A DNA stretch of 64,000 nt from an uncultured Selenomonadaceae bacterium (GCA_905233135.1 CAJOCQ010000007.1:29237-93236), one strand, 5' to 3'; numbered from the stretch's first letter, positions 56,501 to 63,914 are shown. The notes: a model not told the origin generated them from the sequence alone. Numbers and translations: made by a program.

Positions 56501-57953
56501 CCAAAGTGTCGTCATTTGCGGCGGTATAGAAAAATACTTTTATATTGGAGCCTGCAATTTGTTCGTCGGTGAAACTCATATCGAAGGATTCTTCAATAAG
56601 TTTCAAGCCTTCCTTCATCCACCATTTATAAAGCGCGGCAAAAACATTTTTCTGCGCGTTGCTCATTGTATCGAGCGTCAAAGTTGTAATGCCTGTTTTT
56701 GAAGGCGTGGAGCTTGTAGATTCGCCCCAAAGTTCGACAGTCAAGCCGCGCGTTGAAAAAGTTGTAATATCGGGAAATTCGCTGGAAATTGTACCGGCTT
56801 CGCCTTTTCTTGTATCGGGGGTATAAAAAGTTTCGCCTGACGCTGAAGAAACAGAAAAACTTCCGCTAAGTCCCGTAACGTTTTCAAGATTGACAACATA
56901 CGGCGTTAAAGTTGAGTTTGAAGTTACGGCGGTGTTAGTACTTTCAACTTCTTCATAGTCGATAAAATTACTTAACCAATTACCGAATTTAAAAGTTTCG
57001 CCGTTTGCAGTAACGGAGGCGTTTTTCGCGTTTGTCCAATCGCTTACAGTAAAAATTCTGTTGCCTGTTGAATCAGTAACTGTAACAACGTCATCAGAAC
57101 TTAAACTTGCGTTGCCTAAAACAAAATCGCCTTCAATGTTTAAAATATCAAATTCGTCAAAACTTTGTACGTTAAATTTTTGTACATTTTCGCTGATTGT
57201 AACAGAATCTGCGGCGTTATCTTCCGCGCCCGTTTTGACGGTAGAATTTTCGCCTTCGACGTAAATAACATCTGCGCCGCTCGCCGCGTCAACAGAATCT
57301 GTACCGCTTGAAGTAATTGTATCGCCGTAACTTGAACCTGCAACAATCCAATCATTTGTGCCGGTGCTGATAATTTGCGGCGCGTTGTCTTTGGCGGTAT
57401 ACTTGTTGCCAATTTCGGGAACAACTGTATCAGAATCTTTTTCAGTATCGCCGCCTGCGTCCGAGCCGGTAATTGCGCCCGTGTCAACATTGCCCGTTGT
57501 ATAATTTCTGTAATACGTTGCATAGCCGTTATACGGGAAAAAATATCTTTCAAGTTCAACGCCGCAATAATCTTTCATAAAAGTTTCTGCAGTCAACATT
57601 CTGATTCTTTCTATTGCGGTAAAATAATTTGTTGTACCGTAATAGCGCGGCGTACTTGAATAATTTGCAGTTGCATTTAGCGCGGCGGCGAGTTCTGTAT
57701 CAGTTTCCGCCATTTCAATTAAATCTTCCAGTTGCTTGCCGTCATATTCTTCTTTATAATTATCGCCAAGAATAGTTTTTATAGCGTAGCGTTGCGCTGC
57801 ATTTTGGTCAGCATAAAAATTATCTAATGCATCTTGAATACCGTTGAAGCGAGAGCTTGACTTCACGGCTTCATCAAGTGCCATAGTTCCCGTACTGTAA
57901 TTTTGCTTGGTCAATGCTGCCATAAATTGTTTTATAACGTCTTGTGCAGTCAT
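47580..57953 (-). CDS. Giant RTX-type metalloprotease/repeat protein (3457 residues)
   Basis: Start at MTAQDVIKQF, fixed by AAAGGAG; no signal peptide. Residues ~400-620 hold a zinc-metalloprotease-like domain: AHELTHAIMAA (HExxH at ~535-539) and, ~20 later, GLAELVHG with a candidate third ligand Glu. Residues ~708-955 are RTX-like repeats (GNDTVYAY, GGSGNDTIW). ~1400-1740 has ISVxNVT/GDD repeats. ~1820-2610 holds nine ~95-residue units (NGTAxY...AGYVVEDNKIVYQ...GLSTxAT...TVTISANAL...GYTLALxxNV), the first one shortened. ~2655-3370 returns to RTX-type GGAGNDTLTGG blocks. It is probably exported by a type I system and Ca-bound outside; no such exporter is in the window. Confidence 0.88.
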   Translation of the reverse strand: MTAQDVIKQFMAALTKQNYSTGTMALDEAVKSSSRFNGIQDALDNFYADQNAAQRYAIKTILGDNYKEEYDGKQLEDLIEMAETDTELAAALNATANYSSTPRYYGTTNYFTAIERIRMLTAETFMKDYCGVELERYFFPYNGYATYYRNYTTGNVDTGAITGSDAGGDTEKDSDTVVPEIGNKYTAKDNAPQIISTGTNDWIVAGSSYGDTITSSGTDSVDAASGADVIYVEGENSTVKTGAEDNAADSVTISENVQKFNVQSFDEFDILNIEGDFVLGNASLSSDDVVTVTDSTGNRIFTVSDWTNAKNASVTANGETFKFGNWLSNFIDYEEVESTNTAVTSNSTLTPYVVNLENVTGLSGSFSVSSASGETFYTPDTRKGEAGTISSEFPDITTFSTRGLTVELWGESTSSTPSKTGITTLTLDTMSNAQKNVFAALYKWWMKEGLKLIEESFDMSFTDEQIAGSNIKVFFYTAANDDTLAFVRNHGSGKDLELGINMAHFANISSEDENGTVTKTSGSNSVTYNLDRTIAHELTHAIMAAYIPNFSKLPQFINEGLAELVHGIDDERGSRIWDLAGGATDTSRITTALDLTDTGTGEGDAYAGGYLFLRYFAKQAAAQTESNIVLGDAAAVRVDLSGENEIYYANLTDSSTMETATTVATEENYSVGAADTYSYTTDDGTDQQIHTYTLGAGIVQQIYSTDDDWEFAEFGDSNTLIAGAGSDSVSVSGNGNILSLSGGNNFASLEGSSYNVVTATRGNDTVYAYIGDYNYINVGDADNFVSLNGGINNTITATNGNDTVSVSYGGYDLINAGDGNNVITIYDCVYNIINTGEGTDSILANGAANTITTGAGNDTIFMSNYSSNATINSYNYVDAGTGDDSIYAYGHYQTLIGGSGNDTIWANGTNQSISGGAGEDLFIFRTASDNITITDFSIEDNDRILLLYHTDSATYTTSSGIISLGNVDIYLENVTDIVDFLDMTIYQDSYIGPLNKYSLKGLMGAKVFDWSDGEYYFLIENEVLSIYDGALAYDGTILQDGKKYAKVTVANNQITFEAEENLRVEIDAPATSTYGLNIGQSSYIFSGAVKLFNMPSQELTSMAYTGNFIVNSSMYYFDGNDDTTKYILHSGAAETDYVNVTIGGDNLVISNLAAGNKVFLVYGNYLEVYTADSSYIIKETISDTLDEETGEVASEEVHTYQAGYTTGDIVSARYRTVNHYISDYVNKVVYLYAGTAELNGLKFTIVYAGDDGITIIYDENGENLVGISGFDAGESFSIDDETFTLTNGQIIRASDKQHYNGDVSKFLANYNKEVYWGPFTGWKIEDDIANYYSADEIVITIGGLNTDSVAAVDGEIDGITIEDNYVKFSPDLLAGSEVEYDSTGYILQLQKTYGRKAPVVLTTLLGGSVDDTISVSNATLNNTYAVTDSVAGNSYTAYGTISINGAAGNDLISVSEVTLQDNSNIEITGGEGDDSISVASITFDKANSFKISANAGNDEISLSDTAINNDVEIAAGADDDKISVQNVSQAANLNIISDEGNDEILISNFTKTDGALTVSAGEGNDTISVDTVTVTDAGEFNIGGDAGEDLISVTNVTQSGGGNSFSVSGGEGNDTISLENFEINNGVWEVSGNDGDDIISLNEIVANSGDFDINAGSGSAVISVSNVELNGYGDFNIYALESQNTISAENVAVNDDQEFNILTGAEDDNISVTSSTGIHISTGDGRDSLHFGGDVVANVSDFSKHDVIIVDEEVENATFNNGVLTLGTNVITLQNVTDGNIENYVAAKVQNGTVTTTLGDMLGIIYWKVENGTATYGDLATITGLSSGANSDDIFSSGTTVTISANALSNKTVSITDGFTLQIDTDVATPEETDSEWTISNGTATYKTGGTSAGYVVEDNKIVYKNATQGGTLATIRGLSPAATLDDISLSDTTITISANAISTTTITLTGDYTLALAEDVVTPEETPTSWQIANGTARYIGNGLTAGYVVKNNQIVYQNATSGKTLFTVSGLSSTATEDDISFDGTTVTISANAFSNKTVSITGNYTLALAEDVTTPEATATSWQISNGTARYYGAGTSAGYAVENNKIVYKTATSGRLLTTISGLSADATEDDISVSDTTVTISANALSNKTVSITGDYTLALAKDVTTPKATATSWEVSNGTAKYYSAGTSAGYAVEDNKIVYKESTQGEVLATVTGLSTDATVSDISLKGTTVTISANALDQNKTVEISDGYNLALASNVTKPKISTAASWSVENGTANYIGADYSAGYVLEDNKIVYQAETAGETLITVEGLSTSATAKNLSLNGTTVTVSANALDKDNTVTINDGYTLALGANVTVPKTASTVGGWSVSKGTATYKGAGLTAGYVVENNQIVYQAATEGDTLITVEGLSTAANSSHISLNGTTVTISANALNKNNTVTIPDGYTLALGENVAVPTETSSDATWTVSKGTATYTGAGLTAGYVIEDNKIVYQAETAGETLIKITGLSTTATAKNISLNKKVVTIAANALNKNNTVEIEGDGYTLALASNVTTATETAEGWTISNGTASYNTASNTAGYTVSDNKIYYLNKVNGENLVSVTGLKKTATAKNLSLAENVVSVAAAAVDKKSSVTVSDGYELILGKGTYSSVSVVGGNNSDSITNNGNGVLISTSAGNDFITLGNASSKNTINAGKGNDSITSTKGKNIYTYASGDGDDTITGFTKNDTLKITSGSIESWSIDDSDLTFKVGSGSITIKDGAGMEINIADSNSTKATAQIFDAGLAYNTKKTAVTLAADYEGTFDAASTVVSIDGSAADSVAINGNTKANKIIGGNGADTLYGGKGADTLTGGAGNDVFIYGQVKSEGNDIITDYAEGDKISLSSATSITSVSVKSSKSSSDVVFKFGTASLTLKDAGGKKVTTVDSLGNEETLIYESGKTYDADKTSVTLTGSSFKGSLDSGIITADGSDLKGAASILGNASNNVIIGGKGADKLNGNSGNDSIDGGKGNDTLWGGAGNDTLTGGDGTDVYIYESGNDLITDYAAGEKISLNASITGFAVEENNVILGTANGSITVADSAGEKITTVVKIGSKTTTETYIYGNGYVYNKNQTAVTLDSSYEGTYSASISSVVSIDGAAADSIQIIGNAKANKIIGGEGADTLHGGKGNDTLTGGKGNDIFIYGKSEGNDVITDYAEGDKISVNASISSVSVSSAKNPDVVLKFGSASLKLKNAGGKKVTTIDSLGAESTFIYENGKTYDENKSNVTLTSAFKGTLDSGIITADGSGVSAAMKIVANANNNIIIGGKGADSLSGLAGNDSLDGGSGNDTLNGGAGNDTLTGGAGTDVFIFEGGNDTITDYTAGEKISLKSAITAWTVDSNKNVTFETAEGSITVTNGKGKKITTVVGKTATTETYSKSGSASAKTLDLLYDNNFMTDENNLDDITEAKYSVTDIDTGNKYEIAKVQDLLTFHKDK
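50120..52530 (-). repeat. Nine tandem ~287-bp coding repeats in the giant RTX gene
   Basis: The block AGAAATTGTAACTGTTGTA recurs on the plus strand near 52429, 52137, 51866, 51577, 51292, 51005 and 50713, with divergent versions near 50421 and 50131; spacing is ~285-292 bases (~95 codons). Neighbouring units are more alike than distant ones, which suggests unequal recombination. Confidence 0.85.
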
Positions 57954-58168
57954 ATAAATTTCTCCTTTAATAAATTTGCGTTTTAAATCCTTTCGTATTT
58001 TATATCGAAATTTTAAAAGGCGGAGGTTAGGAAAGTAGAAAATATCTTTCAAAAGATTTTCTTATAGTTTAAAAATTTTTGAGCGTATTAGAAATTTTTA
58101 ATTATTTTATGACAAGTTGCCATTTCAACAAGCCCCAACAATTAATTTACAAATTGGAGGTCAGGAAA

Positions 58169-59419
58169 ATGAAAAATTTTCTGCTTATATTAATTTTACT
58201 GTTGCTGAATTTAAATTTTGGAATTGTACGCGCGGCAGAATTTGAACCTGCAAGGGAAAATTTAATTTGCGCAATGAGTGCAATGGCGGCGTACAATGAC
58301 GAAACAGGGGATTTATCGCGCAGATTTTTTGAGGCGCGCGGCTGGAAACCTGATAAGATTGAAAATCATTCAAAAAAAATTAATGTCAAAATTCACTTTA
58401 TGCGCAACGAAGACGCGGCGGGCAATGTTACCAATGTTTTTTTTATAACGGGTACAGAAGATTTAAATGACCTTTTGATTGACAGTAAATTTACTTCAGT
58501 GCCTTTCAATGCTGACGAAAAAATTGTAGTGCATAACGGTTTTCGTGATTATGCTGACGCGGCTTTATCTGAAGGTAATTTAGAATTTTTAGTTGAATAC
58601 ATTAAAAATCATCCAAATGAAAAAATTTATTTTACGGGACACAGTTTAGGCGGCGCAATTTCAATGTTGATAGCGGCGCGGCTTGCAGACGCGGGAGCAA
58701 ATATGAAAAATATTAAAGTTGTAACATTCGGTGCCCCCGCCGTCGGCAACAGAGAATTTGCCAACTTTTTCAAAGACAAAATTAATTTAACGCGCGTTGT
58801 AATGGACAGCGACCCTATCGACGCTGCTTTAAAAATTTTCGGCTATGTGCATTTCGGCGAAGTTATAAAATACAAAGAAATTGAAACTTCCACGCAGAAT
58901 AGTCATTCAATGGCGGGTTATTTGGACAGAGCGTTGAGAAATTTTTATGACGCAAATTTGAAATTGCATACTCAAAATAAAATTGAAACGCCCGTGTACA
59001 TTGCGCCAATTAAAATTGTTAGGAAAAGTTTTGAGCCTGCAGAAGAAAATTATATCAAGTCAATTCTGCGCGACGGCTACGAATCAAGATTTACAAACGC
59101 TACATTTGCAGAGCCGAATTTTGAGACAATAAAAAAAGCCGCCGATTTTTCCTACAGCGTCAAAGAATATATTGACGCGGCAAAAAAATCCGGCAGCAAA
59201 TTTATAATCGTACCGCTGATTCATACAAAACCCATAAAAGAATCTAAACCGCCTGCAACGCGCGTTTTGTTGGAAGAAATAATTTGCGACGCGCAAGGGC
59301 ATTTGCTGTCAATGAATACTTCGGGAATGACAACCGTTGATGTTACGATTTTGGACGCGGCATTTTTCGGACAAGAATTTCTGCGCGAAGACAGAGAAAA
59401 AACAGCTTCTGCAAAATAA
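58169..59419 (+). CDS. Exported class 3 lipase
   Basis: 416 residues. Signal peptide MKNFLLILILLLLNLNFGIV then AAEFEP; the start at 58169 follows GGAGG. Lipase elbow YFTGHSLGGAISMLIAARLA (Ser at ~165), VVTFGAPAVGNREFANFF and DSDPIDAALK (likely Asp). The C-terminal ~150 residues (SGSKFIIVPLIHTKPIKE) form an extra part not in classic lipases. Head-to-head with the giant RTX gene, 215 bases apart, so the two secreted products may share a regulatory region. Confidence 0.9.
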   Translation: MKNFLLILILLLLNLNFGIVRAAEFEPARENLICAMSAMAAYNDETGDLSRRFFEARGWKPDKIENHSKKINVKIHFMRNEDAAGNVTNVFFITGTEDLNDLLIDSKFTSVPFNADEKIVVHNGFRDYADAALSEGNLEFLVEYIKNHPNEKIYFTGHSLGGAISMLIAARLADAGANMKNIKVVTFGAPAVGNREFANFFKDKINLTRVVMDSDPIDAALKIFGYVHFGEVIKYKEIETSTQNSHSMAGYLDRALRNFYDANLKLHTQNKIETPVYIAPIKIVRKSFEPAEENYIKSILRDGYESRFTNATFAEPNFETIKKAADFSYSVKEYIDAAKKSGSKFIIVPLIHTKPIKESKPPATRVLLEEIICDAQGHLLSMNTSGMTTVDVTILDAAFFGQEFLREDREKTASAK

Positions 59420-59500
59420 TTTTATAGCCAAAAATATTTTTGTTGAAACTTTTCCCCGCGCGGCGGTATAATTTTTTTACTTATTGAAAGGAGTTTTTTT

Positions 59501-60031
59501 ATGAAGCACGTTTTGTCAGTATACGTAGAAAATCAACCGGGCGTACTTGTGCGCGTGGCGGGAATGTTCAGCCGCCGCGAATTTAACATTGACAGTCTTT
59601 CAGTCGGCGTGACACAATCGCCCGAATTTTCAAGAATTACAGTTGTTGTTCACGGCGACGCAAATTTAATTGACCAAATGATAAGGCAACTTGAAAAAAT
59701 GCCCGTTGTTCGCGCGGTGCAACGCCTTGATTCTGCAAACGCCGTTACGCGCGGTATGACTATGATTAAAGTTAAAGCGGACGATACAAACCGCCTTGAC
59801 GTTTTGAAAATGGCTGAACTTTTCCGCGCCCACGTTATCGACGTTCAGCCGACGAATTTAATTTTTGAAATTACAGGCAACGACGAAAAAGTTACAGCTT
59901 TTCTGCGCCTGCTTGCACCCTATGGAATTTTGGAAGTTATTCGCACGGGTTTAATTGCGCTTGAACGCGGCGAAAATGTCATTACCGATTATCATAAGGA
60001 AATTGAATACTACTCAAAGAATTTGTTGTAA
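59501..60031 (+). CDS. ilvN: Acetolactate synthase small (regulatory) subunit
   Basis: 176 residues: MKHVLSVYVENQPGVLVRVAG, RREFNIDSLSVGVTQ (ACT domain), a second ACT-like half with MIKVKADDTNRLDVLKMAEL, and GILEVIRTGLIALERG at the end. It gives valine feedback control to IlvB. The large subunit gene is not adjacent; the next gene runs the opposite way. Ribosome binding site AAAGGAG. Confidence 0.95.
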   Translation: MKHVLSVYVENQPGVLVRVAGMFSRREFNIDSLSVGVTQSPEFSRITVVVHGDANLIDQMIRQLEKMPVVRAVQRLDSANAVTRGMTMIKVKADDTNRLDVLKMAELFRAHVIDVQPTNLIFEITGNDEKVTAFLRLLAPYGILEVIRTGLIALERGENVITDYHKEIEYYSKNLL

Positions 60032-60037
60032 GCAAAT

Positions 60038-60688
60038 TTATTTTTGTTGCAACGCTTGAATTTCTTTTTGAATTTGTAGAAATTTTTCAGAGGCAACGGC
60101 GGCGGGGCTTTTTGACATTTCGTCAAGAATACGTTGCAACTTTGAAATTTTTTGTTCTGTAAATTTTTTTAGTAGCGGCGAAGTTTCTTTTTTCGTAACG
60201 GCGGAAATTTGCGCAGGATTTTTTACCGCGCTGATTATTTCGTAGATAATGCCGCCAACTTCCGCTAAGTCAATATCTGCCGCGTACCACGAATTATTTT
60301 TTAGCCACGATAAAATTTTTTCTGTAGCGTTCATCGGTTGCAAAATTAATTGTCGCGCAGATTTTAAAATTTGCGGCGAATCGTTCAAAATTTCGGCAAT
60401 TAACGCGCCGCCCATTCCCGCCACGCAAATTGTATCAACTTCGCCTTCGCGCAGGACTTTTAAGCCGTCGCCGAGCCTTACTTCGATAGAATCATTTAAG
60501 CCGGCGGCGGCGATATTTTTTTTTGCGGCGTCAAGCGGACCTGCATTTAAATCGCTTGCAATGACGAATGACGCCCGCCCGCTCTTTATAAGTTCAATCG
60601 ATAAATAGCCGTGATCCGCTCCAACGTCAGCAACGCGGCTGTTTTTTTCTACAAAATTTAGAACTGCTTTAATTCTTGAGTCAATCAT
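60038..60688 (-). CDS. trmK: tRNA (adenine(22)-N1)-methyltransferase TrmK
   Basis: 216 residues: RIKAVLNFVEKNSRVADVGADHG (SAM motif I), FVIASDLNAGPLDAAKKNI and DTICVAGMGGALIAEIL with LILQPMNATE, the TrmK pattern. It methylates A22 in tRNAs. The C-terminal coiled part (TEQKISKLQRILDEMSKSPA) is family-typical. It sits downstream of tRNA-Asn on the same strand. The start is ATG with GGTGAT upstream. Confidence 0.93.
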   Translation of the reverse strand: MIDSRIKAVLNFVEKNSRVADVGADHGYLSIELIKSGRASFVIASDLNAGPLDAAKKNIAAAGLNDSIEVRLGDGLKVLREGEVDTICVAGMGGALIAEILNDSPQILKSARQLILQPMNATEKILSWLKNNSWYAADIDLAEVGGIIYEIISAVKNPAQISAVTKKETSPLLKKFTEQKISKLQRILDEMSKSPAAVASEKFLQIQKEIQALQQK

Positions 60689-60701
60689 TTTATCACCACT
60701 G

Positions 60702-60727
60702 AAAAAAGGGCACGAAGCCGCGCCCTT
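60702..60727 (-). terminator. Terminator after tRNA-Asn
   Basis: AAGGGC and GCCCTT arms with T-run on the minus strand, between tRNA-Asn and trmK. Confidence 0.75.
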
Positions 60728-60747
60728 GAAATTTTCGCAAAAAAAAA

Positions 60748-60823
60748 TGGCTCCCCGGACTGGACTCGAACCAGTGACTCCCTGATTAACAGTCAGGTGC
60801 TCTACCGACTGAGCTACCGAGGA
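60748..60823 (-). tRNA. tRNA-Asn (GTT)
   Basis: 76 bases, CCA encoded. Acceptor TCCTCGG/CCGGGGA, D-arm GCTCAGTCGGTAGAGC, anticodon stem-loop CTGAC-TGTTAAT-CAGGG reading GTT, and T-arm GGTTCGAGTCC. All cloverleaf arms pair. Confidence 0.95.
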
Positions 60824-60936
60824 ACGTTACAAACCGAATTATAATCAACGATTTAAATTTTGTCAACAGAAAAATTTATGCAACTTTCAGAGTGAAATGC
60901 TATAATGTACAAAAATTTTTTGACGGGTGGTATTGA

Positions 60937-62139
60937 ATGAGAATAAAAATTTTTTTATTGCTTGACGCGCTGGCAACGAGTATATTTTCGGTTTATACAT
61001 TTTTCCTGCGCGGCGAAGAAGTTGCAATTTTAACGGGCTTATCAGTTTTTATAGCACTTTTCCCAATTTGTTTATGGTTTTCTGAAGTAGCGGTGTTTCA
61101 ATTAGCAAAAGGTGTTCTCGACCGCAGCGAAATAAAAGTTTACAACAAAGACGCGCTTACAAGGCTTGCCGAAGTTAATACCGTTGCAATGCCGATGAAC
61201 AGATTTTTGACAAACGGCGAATATTTTATAATGGACTTATTTCCCGACGGTATGACGCAAAACGAATTGTTATCCTACGCGGCGTCAATCGAACAATATT
61301 CCGAACATTCGATAGGCAAGCTGATTTATAAAACTGCGCTCGGACGCGGCTTAAAAATTATGAATGTCAGCGCGTTCCAAGAATTTCCAAGTTGCGGCGC
61401 GGAAGCTTTATTGGACAAAAAACCTTTGAGAATAGGCAACCCGCAATGGCTGCAAGATCAAGGCGTTTCAATTAACAATTTGCTTTTAACGAAAATTGAC
61501 CAACTTGCAGTTCACGGCAAAACGCCGCTTGTTGTAAGTTTAGGCAGAATTGCGCGCGGGATTGTCGCTATTAAAGACGAAGTTAACCCTGAAACAAAAA
61601 GTTTCATTCAGATTTTAAAGCACAATAAATTAGAACCCGCGCTTTTAACCGCCGCCAATTCTCGTACCGCAAAAAATTTTGCAAAGGATATGAAAATTGA
61701 CACTGTAAGAACTGACCTTGCGCCCGACGATAAAGCCCGCGAAGTTCAAATTTTACGCGCAAAAAAATTAAATGTTGCAATGATTGGCAACGATTTTAAC
61801 GATTTGGCGGCAATGCTTACGGCTGATATTTCAATAATTTACAATGACGGCGGAATGACTCCGCTTAGCGAAGACAGCGATATTAAACCTGATTTTGAAA
61901 TTTCTTCGTTGCACAAATTTTTTACATTGCGGGAAGTTGCACTGTACGCGGCAAAATTAATAAAGTGGAACCTGCGCCTTTCGTATTTGGCAATGTTGAT
62001 AATGACGCCGCTTGCAATGATGCTTGCGTTGGAAAATCCGCCCGTGCCGTTTTCGCCGTTGCTTGCAGTTGCGGGCGTTACACTTACATTAATTTTAATT
62101 TTATTTAATTCGTTGCGAATCAAAGGCAGTAAAAAATAA
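60937..62139 (+). CDS. P1B-ATPase-like protein with eroded catalytic motifs (probable pseudoenzyme)
   Basis: 400 residues, uninterrupted. Three to five hydrophobic helices (LLLDALATSIFSVYTFF; near the end LAMLIMTPLAMMLALE). The order matches the P-domain and N-domain of heavy-metal ATPases, but key residues are changed. The site of DKTGT reads MPMNRFLTNGE (no Asp), the TGD segment reads LLTAAN, and GDGIND reads GNDFND. SEHP reads SEHS, the CPC helix reads ALFPICLW, and the N-terminal actuator domain and metal-binding motifs are absent. It cannot form the phospho-Asp as known. It may regulate a real ATPase or be a relic kept by selection. Alone, with promoter-like DNA upstream. Confidence 0.8.
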   Translation: MRIKIFLLLDALATSIFSVYTFFLRGEEVAILTGLSVFIALFPICLWFSEVAVFQLAKGVLDRSEIKVYNKDALTRLAEVNTVAMPMNRFLTNGEYFIMDLFPDGMTQNELLSYAASIEQYSEHSIGKLIYKTALGRGLKIMNVSAFQEFPSCGAEALLDKKPLRIGNPQWLQDQGVSINNLLLTKIDQLAVHGKTPLVVSLGRIARGIVAIKDEVNPETKSFIQILKHNKLEPALLTAANSRTAKNFAKDMKIDTVRTDLAPDDKAREVQILRAKKLNVAMIGNDFNDLAAMLTADISIIYNDGGMTPLSEDSDIKPDFEISSLHKFFTLREVALYAAKLIKWNLRLSYLAMLIMTPLAMMLALENPPVPFSPLLAVAGVTLTLILILFNSLRIKGSKK

Positions 62140-62142
62140 TTT

Positions 62143-63060
62143 TCAATCAGTATATTTATCAATGAAACCAAAGACTCGCTGAAAATATTTCGGCGGGTCT
62201 GTTATTTTTGCATCAGCATGCCCTGCGCCTTTGACGACGAATTTTTCTTTAACGGGCGCGGTTGAGGCGTTGTAAAGTTTGTCAAGCATTTCAAAGGGGA
62301 CAAGTTTATCTGTATCGCCGTGAATAAAAAGCGTAGGAATTTTAGAATTTGCAACGCTGATAATTGGCGCGGCGTCAGAAACTGCAACGCCCGTTTTAAT
62401 TTTGCTTACCACGTCAACAATATTCATAATCGGAAATTCAGGCAAGCCGAAAATTTTTTGCAGTTGCGCGGAAAACATTTCATAGGCGGTAGTGTAGCCG
62501 CAATCTTCGACGACTGCAACAACATTTTTGGGATTGAGAGCCGCCGTCATCATGACTGTAGCCGCGCCCATTGAAACGCCGTGCAAAATAATTTTAGCTT
62601 GCGGGTCGCGTTCAACAATTTTTTCTGCCCAAAGTACAATATCTCGACTTTCAAAAGTTCCCATTGTCAAATAAACGCCTTCGCTTGTACCGCTTGCGCG
62701 CAAATCCGGCGTCAAAACGTTGTAGCCGTGTTTCAAATATTCTTCCGCGTAGTCAAAGGCGTAAGTTTGTTCCCTGCCGTAACCGTGTACCAAAATTGCC
62801 CAACGGTGGCTTGGATTTTCGGGCAAAAAATATGTTGCATGCAAAGTCAGGTTGTCGAAACTTTGAACAGTCCAAATTTCGTTTTGAAAATTCGGCTGCG
62901 GCGGAGCTTTATAATTCGGGTCAGCGATATTTGCCGTAGCTTGCGGCGGCTGATTATTTTCGCGTTTCAGTGCGAATGTTACGAAATAATTTCCAACAAA
63001 ATATCCTGCGCCGACAAAAAGAATCACGAATATTAAAATTGCACTCAATATTTTTTTCAA
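62143..63060 (-). CDS. Membrane-anchored alpha/beta hydrolase
   Basis: 305 residues. N-terminal anchor ILSAILIFVILFVGAGYFVG; catalytic part outside. ILVHGYGREQTYAF (oxyanion loop), LHGVSMGAATVMMTA (nucleophile Ser), PTLFIHGDTDKLVPFEM (Asp) and GAGHADAKITD (His) complete the triad. The family is BAAT/YqkD-like serine hydrolases. Substrate unknown. Gene ends 3 bases from the pseudo-ATPase stop, so the two converge. Confidence 0.88.
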   Translation of the reverse strand: MKKILSAILIFVILFVGAGYFVGNYFVTFALKRENNQPPQATANIADPNYKAPPQPNFQNEIWTVQSFDNLTLHATYFLPENPSHRWAILVHGYGREQTYAFDYAEEYLKHGYNVLTPDLRASGTSEGVYLTMGTFESRDIVLWAEKIVERDPQAKIILHGVSMGAATVMMTAALNPKNVVAVVEDCGYTTAYEMFSAQLQKIFGLPEFPIMNIVDVVSKIKTGVAVSDAAPIISVANSKIPTLFIHGDTDKLVPFEMLDKLYNASTAPVKEKFVVKGAGHADAKITDPPKYFQRVFGFIDKYTD

Positions 63061-63090
63061 CCTGCTTCATCTCCAAATAATTTTAGTACC

Positions 63091-63112
63091 AAAAAAAGCC
63101 TCCGAAGAGGCT
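63091..63112 (-). terminator. Terminator after tRNA-Pro
   Basis: AGCCTC-CGAA-GAGGCT with A-run before it on the plus strand, that is, a T-run on the minus strand. Confidence 0.85.
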
Positions 63113-63128
63113 GTAAATTTCAAAAATA

Positions 63129-63205
63129 TGGTCGGGATGACAGGACTTGAACCTGCGACCTCATCGTCCCGAACGATGCGCGCTACCAAACTGTGCTACA
63201 TCCCG
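63129..63205 (-). tRNA. tRNA-Pro (CGG)
   Basis: 77 bases, CCA encoded. Acceptor CGGGATG/CATCCCG, D-arm with AGCACAGTTTGGTAGCGC, anticodon stem CATCG and loop TTCGGGA reading CGG, T-arm GGTTCAAGTCC. Typical Pro tRNA lead CGGGATGTAGC. Confidence 0.95.
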
Positions 63206-63264
63206 TAAACGCCGCTTATTATATCAGCTTTAAAAAAAATTGCAATAGCCACGCAGAATTTTTT

Positions 63265-63750
63265 TTAATTAATGTTAAACGCTTTTTGCAATTCGTAAGC
63301 AACAATAATCGTACCTGTGCGAATTTTCCTGTACTCTTTCCATTCATTTAATACAAAAATCCCTGTTAAAGATTTTCGCCACCATATGCAAAAAGTATCA
63401 TCATCATAAAGATTTATATCATAAATAATTCCGTCATATATTACCGAAAGAGTTTCGCCGTCTCTTTCAAATTCAACTTTATCACCATATTTTTTTGTTA
63501 ATATGGGCTGAAGTTTATTGTAAATGTCGTCAGCATTCACATTGCCTGTAAATTTAAAATTCAATCTGCGAATTTTATCGTAGTGATAGTTCCGAACCCA
63601 ATGCTCAATTACAAGCATTAACAATAAACCTACAATTCCAATTCCAAAAGGCGTTAAAGCTAATGAAATAATATATCCCCATTTGCACCAAGCTGTTTTT
63701 GTAGAAATTGGCGCGGAAGATTTTAAAACGATAGGACCTTCATTTGACAT
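63265..63750 (-). CDS. Small membrane protein of unknown function
   Basis: 161 residues from MSNEGPIVLK, with GAGGCG before the ATG; an upstream in-frame start is less likely. One strong membrane segment pair (YIISLALTPFGIGIVGLLLMLVI). The rest is a mixed alpha/beta cytoplasmic domain with KYGDKVEFERDGETLSVIYD. No family recognised. Located between tRNA-Pro and the rRNA operon promoter. Confidence 0.7.
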   Translation of the reverse strand: MSNEGPIVLKSSAPISTKTAWCKWGYIISLALTPFGIGIVGLLLMLVIEHWVRNYHYDKIRRLNFKFTGNVNADDIYNKLQPILTKKYGDKVEFERDGETLSVIYDGIIYDINLYDDDTFCIWWRKSLTGIFVLNEWKEYRKIRTGTIIVAYELQKAFNIN

Positions 63751-63914
63751 AATAAATCGCCTCCTCAAGAAATTTTCATAAAAAATTATATAGCAGAATT
63801 TTGGCAAAATGTTTGCTCAAAGTAGAATTTCAGAAGAAAAATTTAAAAATTTTTGTACAGAAAATGGCGTAGTGATGCGGTAAAAAAATTTTTAAAAAAA
63901 ATTTGGAAAAAAGC

